Positions 24,826-36,072 of a stretch of 64,000 nucleotides of DNA are shown piece by piece; the first letter of the stretch is position 1; every line of letters starts with the position of its first letter. The position numbers were made by a program, and so were the translations under genes. This DNA comes from Bubalus kerabau (lineage: Eukaryota > Chordata > Mammalia > Artiodactyla > Bovidae): NCBI RefSeq assembly GCF_029407905.1, contig NC_073624.1:109740001-109804000 (forward strand), in the 5' to 3' direction. The notes below the pieces were generated by a model. That model saw only the letters and a program-made list of their open reading frames with translations. It ran no database searches and was not told the DNA's origin.

Positions 24826-27276
24826 TGCTTTGCATCTTATACAAATTAAAATTAATAAAAACTCCTCCAAGAATTTTAAGTTGTGATTTATATGAATTTG
24901 ACATTCTAAAACTGCACAGAAGGGCTGACAAATCCAAAATACCCATCCACCTACCCAGCCACCTTGTGTCTGTCTACAATAGATGCTTTGGGTCTATCTA
25001 ACAGTGTCTATTTACAATGTTGTGAAAAGAAATGGAATATGTATTACAGGAGAAAAGCAATGACAGTTATCAAGGGACCCAAAATTTAGTTACTTACAAC
25101 TAACTTGGACAAAAACTTCATCTCTCTAGGTTTCAATCTACTGATTCGTACATCAGAGGTTACATTAGATAAATTTAAAAGAACTTTTCAGTTCTAAATT
25201 TTACTCATTTGAAGCAGACTTCTTCTAAATAAAAACGTTAATATTCCCTTAAATGTACATTTTAAAATAACTTGAACACAGTGAGATAGGAATATCAGGC
25301 AGTCAGTTATGGGCTTCCTGTCTGTCTGTAGTTCTTTTGCCTTAACTACTCTTTTTTGGTGCCTCATTTTTTTACTCCTTTCCATTTCCTATCCCAGAGT
25401 GGGGAAAAATACTGAAACTATCCATAAAAGCATATTTAATTATGCAGTCATCCCTCCCTTAGAAAACAAATGTACTTCTAATAATGGCTATATGCCAAAA
25501 AATTTTAAATAACCGAAGAGTACTAAGAAGAATTAGTTTTACACATTCATTTATAGAACATTTATCACTATTTTTCTAATAACATACACAATAAAGAATC
25601 TATTTCATTTTCTGTTAAAACTAAACCCAAAAATTTCTCTTGCAAGTAATACTCCCTATTACCACCCCAGGAAAAAAAAAATTCAGGAGAATATTGAAAC
25701 ATAAAAAATAAATTAAAAGATTAGTAGTGGGTAAAGACAGAAAAGTCGGAATAAGGGAGCTAACTCTTAATATTAATTAATAGTTTTTTTTTTTTTCCTA
25801 GTGGCATTTCAAATGAAGCAATGATGAAGTTTAAAGGAATTGGTTGTGAAAAATCTAAAGTACATAATAAAATTATGGGAAAGAAGCTTAGACGATGCAG
25901 TAAGTAGAATTAGTTTGAGGTACAGAAAATGCAAGCAGAAAGATAGGATTTTAAAAAAAAAATCTATTTAATAAAATGACAAGAGGTCCTTCAGCACTCC
26001 AAGAAAATAATCAGGGAATTACTTTAGCTCAGTAGGGGTACCCAAAATAGTATGCATGTGAAAACCCTAATTTAAAACACTTCATATAAGAAAACCTGAA
26101 AAAATAAACTAAATTCTGCAGTAAACTTAAATTAGTTGACTACTATCTTAACATGGCAATAAAACTGCATTGTGAAAGAAAGTCAGGGGTGGTGATGCAG
26201 TTAGTTGCATGAAATTACATGCTGTGCTATGCTGAAAAGATAAAATATCATCACAACCCTACATTTATAAACATATACACACAATATAAATAAACAAATG
26301 AACTGATGGTTAATTAAGTGTATCCTCCATTTCAAAATTTTCATTTTCCACACTCAGTGAAAAATGGGCTATCAGTGATAGCCCATCACTGATTCATTTT
26401 TACTAGCTGGAAAATGGGAGAAGGAATTTAATATTATACAAATATATTAGTTTTATTTCCTCAAGATATTTCATTCCTATTCATCTTTAAGTTTACTACC
26501 TGATAATAACTTAACACATCAAAGTCAATAGTGGTCAAAAAATTCTGTTTCCAAGGGATCAGCAAAAGTAAATGCTTTTCAGCTCCTTGAAAGCTATTGC
26601 AAATGCAAATAAGGTAGAAATCAGTACATCTTACCCGATACCAAACCAGCTGCACACACGGCCTCACGGAACACATGACTCACTACTAACTACAGTGCGG
26701 AGTGTAACAGATTCGTTACGTAAGTCCATTCTGGACGGGTTAAGGTAAACTGAGGGTAAACCCAGTGAAAGACACATCCTTTATAGTCCAGTTTTTATCC
26801 TTGACCCCAATCTCAGGCCTTTAGAGGCTGGGGTACTTCCAAATCTTCCAAGATTTTGTGGCCAAAATGTAAGCCTCTAAAACTTCAAAATATTACATTC
26901 AGTGATCAATATATTATCATTTAGAATGAAAAGAGAACTAATATTAATATTTTAATTATATACCATGCATCAGGCAAGGAGTGAGATGATTTGCTGATGA
27001 GATCTCATTTAAACTCCAAACTGAACTGGGAGGTGGGGGTGGGGAGGGACTGAAAATACCTTTCACCACTGAAGTCCTATGAAAATAACTAAAACATAAG
27101 GCATAGCCCTTGTTATCATGACTGCTTTGAACAAGAAGGCAAGAATACAGCTCAAGGCTGTATCTGCAATGGCGAAGGCCATGTCTTCTCAAAGTGTTCT
27201 TTATCAGTGCAACCTGAATCTCATATCAGCATTCATTGTAATTGTGGGGGACATGAAAAAACTATCAACCACTCAC
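24826..27276. other. Repeat-poor intron downstream of exon B
   Basis: AT-rich. I see no SINE, BovB or L1 copy. It contains the short perfect hairpin at 26364-26386 and T/A runs near 25784 and 25670. Confidence 0.5.
26364..26386. repeat. 10-bp inverted repeat with 3-base loop
   Basis: atgggctatc, agt, gatagcccat: perfect 10-bp arms around a three-base loop. No T run follows on either strand, so it is not a Pol III terminator. Function unknown. Confidence 0.9.
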
Positions 27277-27358
27277 CATAATGCATGTAACAGTTTCCTT
27301 TGGTGGGGTCCAGCTCAATAGCCTTCAAGAAGAACTTTTCAGCCTCACTCTTACGACC
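27277..27358 (-). CDS. TMTC2: TMTC2 internal exon 'B' (TPR repeat)
   Basis: Internal exon of 82 nt, too short to appear as a long open frame. Minus-strand acceptor is TCTCTGTTTTTCAAG and donor is GTGAGT. It begins on a codon boundary and ends after the first base of a codon (phase 1). It encodes 27 residues beginning GRKSEAEKFFLKAIELDP, then KGNCYMHY. The A..F..A and D-P pattern is a typical second TPR helix and inter-repeat turn. The phase matches exon A upstream and exon C downstream exactly, and the trailing G plus GT of exon C gives the expected Gly. The intron to exon A is 29,535 bp. One residue (FF rather than the LF I remember from human) may be a lineage difference. Confidence 0.94.
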
Positions 27359-29198
27359 CTTGAAAAACAGAGAAAATGGATGATTCAGCAGCACATTGAG
27401 AGGGATTCTTCACCTTCTGAACCCAAATGAGGTAGACTAATGTCTACCTGGTATGCATCATCAAAAAGCAGTGCTTTGTTTTTATCTAAATGGGATGATC
27501 GAGCAGAATGTGTTGAGAGAGAAGACTGAAGTCAGAATCCAGGAAAACATCAAGATTAGAAGAAGAGACATCTGTATGTCTTCTCTGGAGAAATGTCTAT
27601 TTAGTTTAAAAAACAAAAAATTTAAAAAAAAAAAAAGAAGAAGAAGAAGAAGAAAAAGAGACAGAGTGAGTCCATCAAAGATGTCACAGAGAAGAACCAG
27701 GAAAGCAGAAGAAAAAAGGGAAAAAATGGTTTCACGGAAACCAAAAGGATGAGAGAGTTTTCAGGAATGGTGGGAAATGTGTTTTCATTTTCTATTTTAT
27801 TTTCTCCCTTCAATTTATGTTGTTGACATTCATTCATTTATTCTTCCTTGTAAAGAATGATGATCATTTTAGCTTTTGAGATGATTTTGACCTAATGTTT
27901 ACTTTATATAGGAAGAAACTAAGTCACAATTTGTTGAATCTCAAGCAAATACTGCTTATCCTTGCTGCTGTCACTCAGGACTACAACATACGTAAATCAG
28001 GATTTAGTCTAAAGCTAGATCTTCTCCCTAGCTACAGTTTTGAGTAAACATTAGCATCAATATCAGAAGAAAATAAGCAAAAAGTAGGAGCAAAGGCTTA
28101 TATGTAATAAACTGATTTTTCATGAATTAATAGCATAATCCAGGCAGATTCTAAAACTAGACATTCTTTGCTGTGTTGTAGCTTCTGAACCAAAACTGCC
28201 TACAGAGTAACAAAAAGGGGGTGACTCAAGGTAAGAGAAAAGTCCAAAGATGACCCTTCCTAAAAAAGCCCTGTCCTGTATGGCAAGGGTAAAATGAAGA
28301 TCTATGTTAACTGGGTGGAAGCAAGTCATGGGTGGTGCCTGGAAGCTGTGGGTCTAAAGAAAAGAGAAACAATCTTATCTGATGGTCCTTCTAATTCATA
28401 CACTGTACCACATTAGCTTCATGTGATGTTTTTCTTTCCCCTTCACATACGTATTTTTTAAACCACTGTTAAGGAGGTAATTATTCCAAAGATAGAGGTA
28501 TATGATTAACCTAATATTCTACATTTTATGCAACTTTGACTCATGTCTCCAAAAGACCTCTCCTTTTTGTGTATTCATTTTGCTTAAAGAGCTCATTCTA
28601 TTGCTCTTTTACTCACCCAATATTCCAGCAGCTAGTGATAACTATAGGATCAGACCACTGACTTTCTCTTTCCCTTTACTAACGCTACTCATGTCAATAA
28701 CTCCTCTTTAATTTATAAGAAACACTTTGCCAAATATCCAATAATTAAACATTAAAAATTCTCCTGCGAGATTTCTCACAGTGTTTTAACTTCAAAGGAA
28801 AGCACAAGCAAAATACTTGCTATACATATTACCCTTTGTTGAAGTTAGTAAGAATTAGCAAGAATCTTATCAAGATAGGATCCCCTAAGTGATTAAATAA
28901 TTCTGATGAATTAGGCAGTCTTAGATATGAGTTAAGAGCACAGATTTCAGGAGGCAGAGCAGCTCTCAACACTTTTGTAGCTAAATGACCCTTGGAGAAT
29001 AATTTCATCCATTAGCTATAACTTTCTCTATTACAAAAAAACAAGGCAGGTGGAGCACAGAAGATTTTTTAGGGCAATGAAATTATTCTGTATAGTACTG
29101 TAATGACAGATAACATGTCATTCTACATTTGTCAAAAACATATAGAATACACAGCACAAAGAGTGAACCCTAATGTAAACTATGGCCTTTAAGGAATA
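27359..29198. other. Intron upstream of exon B with (A)n(GAA)n tract
   Basis: Begins with the exon B polypyrimidine tract on the minus strand. 27624-27636 is an A run, followed to 27655 by (GAA)n. The 99-residue Lys/Arg-rich frame at 27453-27752 is a translation of this tract, not a gene. Confidence 0.6.
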
Positions 29199-29979
29199 AT
29201 GACACCACCCTTATGGCAGAAAGTAAAGAGGAACTAAAAAGCCTCTTGATGAAAGTGAAAGTGGAGAGTGAAAAAGTTGGCTTAAAGCTCAACATTCAGA
29301 AAACGAAGATCACGGCAACCCGTCCCATCACTTCATGGGAAATAGATGGGGAAACAGTGGAAACAGTTTCAGACTTTATTTTTCTGGGCTCCAAAATCTC
29401 TGCAGATGGTGACTGCAGCCATGAAATTAAAAGACACTTACTCCTTGGAAGGAAAGTTATGACCAACCTAGATAGCATATTCAAAAGCAGAGACATTACT
29501 TTGCCAACAAAGGTTCGTCTAGTCAAGGCTATGGTTTTTCCTGTGGTCATGTATGGATGTGAGAGTTGGACTGTGAAGAAGGCTGAGCGCCAAAGAATTG
29601 ATGCTTTTGAACTGTGGTGTTGGAGAAGACTCTTGAGAGTCCCTTGGACTGCAAGGAGATCCAACCAGTCCATTCTGAAGGAGATCAGCCCTGGTATTTC
29701 TTTGGAAGGAATGATGCTAAAGCTGAAACTCCAGTACTTTAGCCACCTCATGCGAAGAGTTGACTCATTGGAAAAGACTCTGATGCTGGGAGGGATTGGG
29801 GGCAGGAGGAGAAGGGGACGACAGAGGATGAGATGGCTGGATGGCATCACTGACTCGATGGACGTGAGTCTGAGTGAACTCCGGGAGTTGGTGATGGACA
29901 GGGAGGCCTGGCGTGCTGCGATTCATGGGGTAGCAAAGAGTCGGACACGACTGAGCGACTGATCTGATCTGATCTGATT
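29199..29979 (+). mobile_element. BovB LINE 3' end, forward, open C-terminal frame
   Basis: 5'-truncated young-looking BovB. It starts just after the YA of the RT box (DDTTLMAESKEELKSLL would span the start) and keeps the 249-codon C-terminal frame open from 29213 to 29962, ending HGVAKSRTRLSD. The tail is GATCT repeated at 29961-29978. No promoter, endonuclease or full RT, so it is not functional. It is antisense to TMTC2. Confidence 0.96.
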
Positions 29980-30261
29980 GGCTCATCAGTTGTAACATGT
30001 ACAAGACAAGTTCAAGTTAACACAACCAGAGAGGTGTAGGAGGATAAGAGACTATATACCAATTCTATATCTTCTGCTCAATTTTTTTTGTAAACCTAAA
30101 ACTGCTCTAAAACGAGCATTTATTATTTTTTAATATGATGATAATAAAATCTATTTCATGTAATTACAGAATTATCTGAAAGGATACACATGAATAGTTG
30201 TTACAGTAGATAGGCATATTCTATGCTTATAATAAATGTTAACTTATTTTATTTGTAGAGT

Positions 30262-31125
30262 GTTGTTATTGCTCAGTCGCTAAGTTGTGTCCAACTCTGT
30301 GACCCCATGGACAGGCTTCTCTGTCCTCCACTATCTCTTGGAGTTTGCTCAAATTCGTATTCATTGAGTTGGTGATGCCATCCAATCATCCCATCCTCTG
30401 TTGCCCTCTTCTCCTCCTGCCCTCAAACTTTCCAGCATCAGGGTCTTTTCCATTGAGTTGGCTCTTTGCATCAGATGATCAAAGTACTGGAACTTGAGCT
30501 TTAGCATTGGTCCTTCCATTGAATATTCAGATTTGATTTCCTTTAGGATTGACTGGTTTGATCTCTTTGCTGTCCAAGAGATTCTCAAGAGTCTTCTCCA
30601 ACACCACAGTTCAAAAGCATTCATTCTCAGTGCTCAGCCTTCTTTAGTGTGCAACGCTCATGTGAATTCACTCATGACTACTGGAAAAACCGTAGCTTTG
30701 AATATATGGACCTTCATCTGCACAGTGATGACGCTGCTTTTTACTATGCTGTCTGGGTTTGTCATAGCTTTTCTTCCAAGGATCAAGCATCTTTTAATTT
30801 CATGGCTGCATTCACCATCTGCAGCAATTTTGGAGTCCAAGAAAATAAAATGTCACTGCTTCCACTTTCCCCCCTTCATTTGCTATGAAGTGATAGGATG
30901 GGTGCCATGATCTCAGTTTTTTGAATATTTAGTTTTAAGCCAGCTTTTTCATTCTCCTCTTTCATTCTCATGAAGAGGCTCTTTAGTTCCTCTTCACTTT
31001 CTGCCATTAGAGTGGCATCATGTGCATATCTGAACCCATTGATATTACTCCCAGCAACCTTGATTCCAGCTCCTGATTCATCCAGCCTGGTATTTCACAT
31101 GATGTACTCTGCATATATATACGTA
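30262..31125 (-). mobile_element. BovB LINE 3' part, reverse, older copy
   Basis: Begins TATTGCTCAGTCGCTAAG (3' end side) and runs to CATGATGTACTCTGCATAT. More diverged than the 29.2-kb copy. Frames such as MNAFELWCWRRLLRISWTAK show the same C-terminal region. It lies 282 bp from the forward copy, forming a large inverted repeat. Confidence 0.94.
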
Positions 31126-31454
31126 CATAGTATGCAATAAAATACAGAGTTCTGAATGACAAAGACTGTATCTTGCTTTATTCAGAGCCTCAAAACACTT
31201 GGTCAGTCTTTAAATCATCACTGGAAAATAAGATACGAAGAACTTGCACAAGATAATAAAGATACAAAATGAAAACCATCATTGGTAAAGAGTCCGGACA
31301 AATGTTTTATACAAAAATATAAAGGCGTGTGTGGACTTCCTTCCACTTAAGTTTGAAGGACAGAAGAGAAGAGAGTGGCTCACTCATCAGTGTAACAGTA
31401 GGCAGTGTAGTAGAACCCTCATGTGCACGCTCCACGGCAAAGCAGCAGAGGCGG

Positions 31455-31652
31455 GGGTTTAGTTGCTCAGTCATGACCGACTCTGCGACCCCATGGACTG
31501 TAGCCCACCAGGCTCCTCTGTCCATGGGGTTTTCCAGGCAAGAGTACTGGAGTGGGGTGCCGTTTCCTTCTCCAGAGGATCTTCCAGAGCCAGGGATTGA
31601 ACCCAGGTCTCCTGCATTGCAGGAAGATTCTTTACTGACTGAGCTAAAGCAG
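31455..31652 (-). repeat. Bov-tA SINE, reverse, near full length
   Basis: TTTAGTTGCTCAGTCATGAC through CAGGGATTGAACCCAGGTCT and CTGCATTGCAGGAAGATTCT to GACTGAGCT. All Bov-tA segments are present in reverse. The 126- and 136-residue frames here are SINE translations. Confidence 0.94.
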
Positions 31653-32539
31653 CAGTATATAGCTTTAAAAAATAAATCAAAATTCAAAGGCCAGTCATCT
31701 CAGGTTACTCAAATGAACCCAGTGATTCAAAGACAGTGAGCCCTACCACCTCCTAGATGCAAAACAAATATATCAAAGGCCAGAACATTCTTTTTTGTGG
31801 GAAGTAGCAAACCACCAAGGTAAAAACCCATCTTTCTACTTTGATCACTATTTAGTCAAGTGCCAAATTATATGGAAAATAAAAGTCTCAGCAGAGTATA
31901 TAAAATTTAAGATTCAGCCAGACGCATAAGCCAACCAAACACACACATCACTGGATCATAGGAAGGGTAGTAGGGAGGTAACCCTAAGTTTAATCAAGTT
32001 TACTCTTTTCACTATTACTGTTTTAGAGGGACTTCGGTTAAAAAAGTAGAGAAGAAGAAAAAATCATGTCTCAGCAGGTTTTTTCTTGGCATCGTTTAGA
32101 TTATGTCAGCATTTCTACAAGCAAGCATTATGGAGTAGCCTCTGGTTATACAAAACCCCTCATATCAACCATCCTTACTCATTGCGTGTATTGTTTGGGG
32201 TGTTTGGACACTTGTGGTGTTTGAGAAAACCAAGAAAAAGGGACTGTGGTCAGTGTGACAAATAAGGGAAATGTGAGTGGACTGGCTCGGTTTCCACTGC
32301 CAGGTCTATGACTTATTGGCATATTCATTTGTTTTTTTAAGTTAAAATTTTATTGAATTCCTTGTGCTATACTAAGTAGTAAGTATATAACCACTCAACT
32401 GAACCACACAGAGTGTCCCCTGCAAGTCCGAGTTGCAGGAAGCACATAGAAAACAAGTAACCTAATAAGCAAGGGAGTCAGCCGCAGAGAACTGAGGGCT
32501 AACAATGAGTTTCTCTGATTCTCATTGAGGGATCCGGCC

Positions 32540-32715
32540 TGGAGCCGAACAAGCCTCTGTTTGAATCTTGCTGCCTCAGTTTATTTAGCTGTGTGACTCT
32601 GAGTATCTTTTGTAACATCTCTGAACCCCTTTTTCCTCACTTGGAAAAATGAACATAATACCAATTTTGAGGGGTTGCTAAAAATCGTTAAGTCAAGCGG
32701 AAATTACCGGTTTCA
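32540..32715 (+). repeat. MIR SINE
   Basis: TTAGCTGTGTGACTCTGAG, then TCTCTGAACCCCTTTTTCC, GGAAAAATGAACATAATACC and GAGGGGTTGCTAAAAATCG follow the MIR consensus order. Confidence 0.72.
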
Positions 32716-34003
32716 GCAATTTTATATAATCGTCTGAGATTTTCATTTTCCTTATAATTCGGCACTTGAGTAAACAGTCATCAAAGGAGAAAGATGGGTT
32801 TTTACTTGGCAGCATAGAAAGCTCTGACATTCTTTGATTTTTATCCTATCTCCTCAAAAAAAAAAAAAAAAAAATCATTCTTTCCACCTTGAAGGCCACT
32901 ATCTGGTTCCTAATTACCAAAATTCAAAAATACTTTGTAGAACTTAATGTCATGGTAGAAACTAAACTTCACAATTTTCCTATAAAATGTCTCCCATTCC
33001 TATCACTTTCCCCTTCCTCCAATAAAAGACTCTTCCAGCTCACATCTTCAATGTTACTATAGATTTCAGATTTCCTGACTTACTTATAAAGTTTGCAGCA
33101 CTTTACTGAGTATGAAAAACACAGACTCAAGATTAGTATCATTTAAATTCATGAAAAAAAGCATCCTCAATCGGAACTAGGCTTGGTCAGGTCCTCTTCT
33201 GATTGGCAGCAGTAAAACATCCACATTAATGTAAATATTCAGTAAAGTTTAGGTAGCCTGTTTTACAGTATATGATTAGTTTGCAGCACATTTATTTTGT
33301 TTTCTAGTTAAACTGGATGCTACGTTCCCTTCTCAGAAACAGGTGCCCACCTGAGCAGGTATACAAGGTAAACAGTACCTCTTTTGACAGCTGATCAATG
33401 CTTTTTCCAACTACAAAATAAAGGAATATAAAAATAGATACTTACATAGTAATATTTACACATACACAGTTCCTCCCAAACCTGGAGCTCCTGCTTAAGG
33501 AAGCACTCAGGAATATTAAACATGAGAGAATTATATACTATCAGTGGCTTCAGCTTGAACTGTCTCATTTTTAAAAGTTAGCCATACACCAATTTTTAAC
33601 TTATTTTTAGTAGCAAATCACTCATTATATCTACCACCCTACACACAAGTGTGTTTTGATGCCACAGCTTAGAACCGCTATTTTACTGAATGACCTGAAA
33701 ATATCAAGATTCTACATTCTTGCATATATATATTTGTAACGTAAGTAGCATACTAATCTTGTCCTCTAAACTAGATTACTCCCTTAAGACTTTACTTTTT
33801 CTTCTATAGCCATCCAAATATTCTATAAATATAATTACCAGTCAACAAATGAACAGGCCACCACTATTTTCTTGTACATAACTTAATAGCATATAGTAAC
33901 TCTTTAGTTATTCATGTGGTCACATTTTCAGTAAACTACAGAGCTATGAATAAAGCAGTAATTTCTCCACTTTACATATGAAAACTGTCATATGAGCCAA
34001 GGT
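32716..34003. other. Intron, nothing recognised
   Basis: Contains an A19-20 run at about 32857-32875 and an (AT)n patch near 33724. No gene. Confidence 0.5.
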
Positions 34004-34006
34004 CTA

Positions 34007-34180
34007 TGCTGTGCTGTGCTTAGTCGCTCAGTCGTGTCTGACTCTTTGCGACCCCATGGACTGTACCCTGCCAGGCACCACTGTCCATGGGGATTCTCCA
34101 GGCAGGAATACTGGAGTGGGTTGCTGTGCCCTCCTCTAGAGCATCTTTCCAACTCAGGGATTGAACCCAAGCCTCCTGAT
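34007..34180 (-). repeat. Bov-tA SINE, reverse
   Basis: GCTTAGTCGCTCAGTCGTGT, GCGACCCCATGGACTG, AGGAATACTGGAGTGGGTTG and AGGGATTGAACCCAAGCCTC in reverse. The tRNA head is truncated. Confidence 0.93.
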
Positions 34181-34285
34181 AAACCATAAAAAGTGGTCCT
34201 CAGACTAGCCTGATTCTCATCCAAATATTTATATCCCAGTAAGGGATTACTTGTGTCTTCAGCATTGGTAGGAACACCAGTTGTG

Positions 34286-34498
34286 GGCATGGGTGTTCAG
34301 TCATATCCAATTTTTTTGCAATCCCGTGGACTATACAGCCTTCCAGGCTCCTCTGTCCATGGGACTCCAGGCAAGAATAAGTGGGTTGCATTTCTTTCTC
34401 CAAGGACCTTCCTGACCCAGGGATCAAACCCCTGTCTTCTGCATCTCCTGCACTGGCAGGCAGAATCTTTACCACTGAGTCAACTAGGCAACCCAATA
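34286..34498 (-). repeat. Bov-tA SINE, reverse
   Basis: TGTTCAGTCATATCCAATTT through GACCCAGGGATCAAACCCCT and CTGGCAGGCAGAATCTTTAC to GTCAACTAGGCAACCC. Near full length, moderately diverged. Confidence 0.92.
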
Positions 34499-34746
34499 AC
34501 AGAAGTTGGAATAATACAAAAAATAAACCAGAGGATTTTCCTTAGGTCACCCTACTCCTATTTAGATGCTGCTTTAAGTTTACTGTAGAAGAGTCTCTTT
34601 CTGCAATTGTGATCCAGCAGTCACTTTCATACATTTAGCATTTATTTTGGGGGAATGTCTGACAATGGTAACTGTTGGTCATTCATTCAAATGTGTATCT
34701 ACATGGATAAGAAATAAGAAAGGGAAGCAGCCAATAAAATGGATCT

Positions 34747-34948
34747 AAAACCTTATATGGACTTCCCCGGTAGTAAGGAATCCACCTGCACTGCAGAAGA
34801 CCTGGGTTCTCCCCTGGAGAAGGGAATGGCAACCCACTCCAGTATTCTTGCCTGAAGAATTCCATAGACAGGGGAATCTTTGTCTAGTGGGCTATAGTCC
34901 ATGGGGTCACAAAGAGTTGGACACGACTGAGCACGTAAAAGCATATAT
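34747..34948 (+). repeat. Bov-tA SINE, forward, with target-site duplication
   Basis: SINE body at 34759-34936 (GGACTTCCCCGGTAGTAAGG to GTTGGACACGACTGAGCACG). Flanked by aaaaccttatat at 34747-34758 and aaaagcatatat at 34937-34948, a 12-bp duplication with two differences. Confidence 0.9.
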
Positions 34949-35146
34949 GCAACTTAGTGTGTGCATGCTCAGTCCCAAGCTCCTCTGTCCATGCAATTTT
35001 CCAGGCAAGAACACTGGAGTGGGTTGCCATTTCCCAGTCCAGGGGATCTTACCCACCCAAGGATTGAACCCACGTCTCTTGCGTCTCCTTCATTGTCAGG
35101 TGGATTCTTTACCACTGTGCCACCTGGGAAGCCCAAAAGCTTATAT
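34937..35146 (-). repeat. Bov-tA SINE, reverse, inserted beside the previous one
   Basis: SINE body at about 34958-35134 (GTGTGTGCATGCTCAGTCCC to CTGTGCCACCTGGGAAGCCC). Flanked by aaaagcatatat at 34937-34948 and aaaagcttatat at 35135-35146. The left copy is shared with the forward SINE, so the two SINEs form a tail-to-tail inverted pair. Confidence 0.9.
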
Positions 35147-36072
35147 ATAGTTTAGTAAATGTGTTCTTTACACCTGCATTATAGTTTGAGTGCAAAAGGA
35201 AAAGCAATAAAACAGCCTTGAAAAAATAATTTGTGAAGGTCCTCATTTACAAACAGAAGAAGCATTGCTTGATAGTACATCTTAACATTAGTATTTATAT
35301 ATGAAGTGTCTTCAGGATATAAAACATTTTCTCCTCATAAGAAATAGATCATTAAAAAAAAATCTAACAATTGAATTAAATCTTACTAATGAAGATGATT
35401 TACATCAAACCATTTAGTTCTAAAGTCCCTCTCTAAGTCATTATGCATAATCAGCCAGAGATAACCCTAATTAAAGGCAAAGTGAAGGGGTAAGGGCAAT
35501 GATAACCTTCAGAATGAAATGCTTTATTATTATACTACTACAATATTTACCATCAGATCATCAGGGACCCAAAATCTGATGATGACATTCATTTTTTTAG
35601 GGGCAGAATACTATTTCTTCTAGAAAGTTTTAAAAATAGTAGAATAATGCTACAAACAAACAAACAAAAAAAACAAAATGAAGGTGGCTAAACAGGTTAA
35701 TGATAATAGTTTGTGTTTCTCACTGAATTATCCCTCAAGTTTCACCTTCTATAATTCTCAGGTCTTTTGTGATCTCTTTTCCTAAACGTCCCAAAGCAGA
35801 AGCCACTTCACAGACACTTGGAACATGTCATTAAGCCTACACATATGTCAAATTAAGGGCAGCCAGTGGTGACAGGGGTAGCATCCAGAGTAAGTGTTGA
35901 GACCTCAGCAGGGAGGTATGGCTTTGGGGCATGCCTGGGTAAGGCTGGTGCCTAGAAACACAACTCCCAGACCTGAACAAAGCTTCCCTGAAACCCATCC
36001 CCGGTCCCACTGCAGGGCCATCATACTTCAGGCTGAGGAATTAGCTCACACCCGGTTGACTCGGGCAGCTTC
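35147..36072. other. Intron, (CAAA)n only
   Basis: A short (CAAA)n/A-rich run lies at 35653-35680. No gene or clear repeat otherwise. Confidence 0.5.

Noticed and set aside
27624..27660. Repeat array suggestive of CRISPR or satellite
   Set aside because: It is a simple A/GAA microsatellite. No spaced direct repeats occur anywhere in the window.
27453..27752. 99-residue Lys/Arg-rich frame next to exon B
   Set aside because: Its basic stretch is the translated (A)n(GAA)n tract. It is on the strand opposite TMTC2 and has no splice context.
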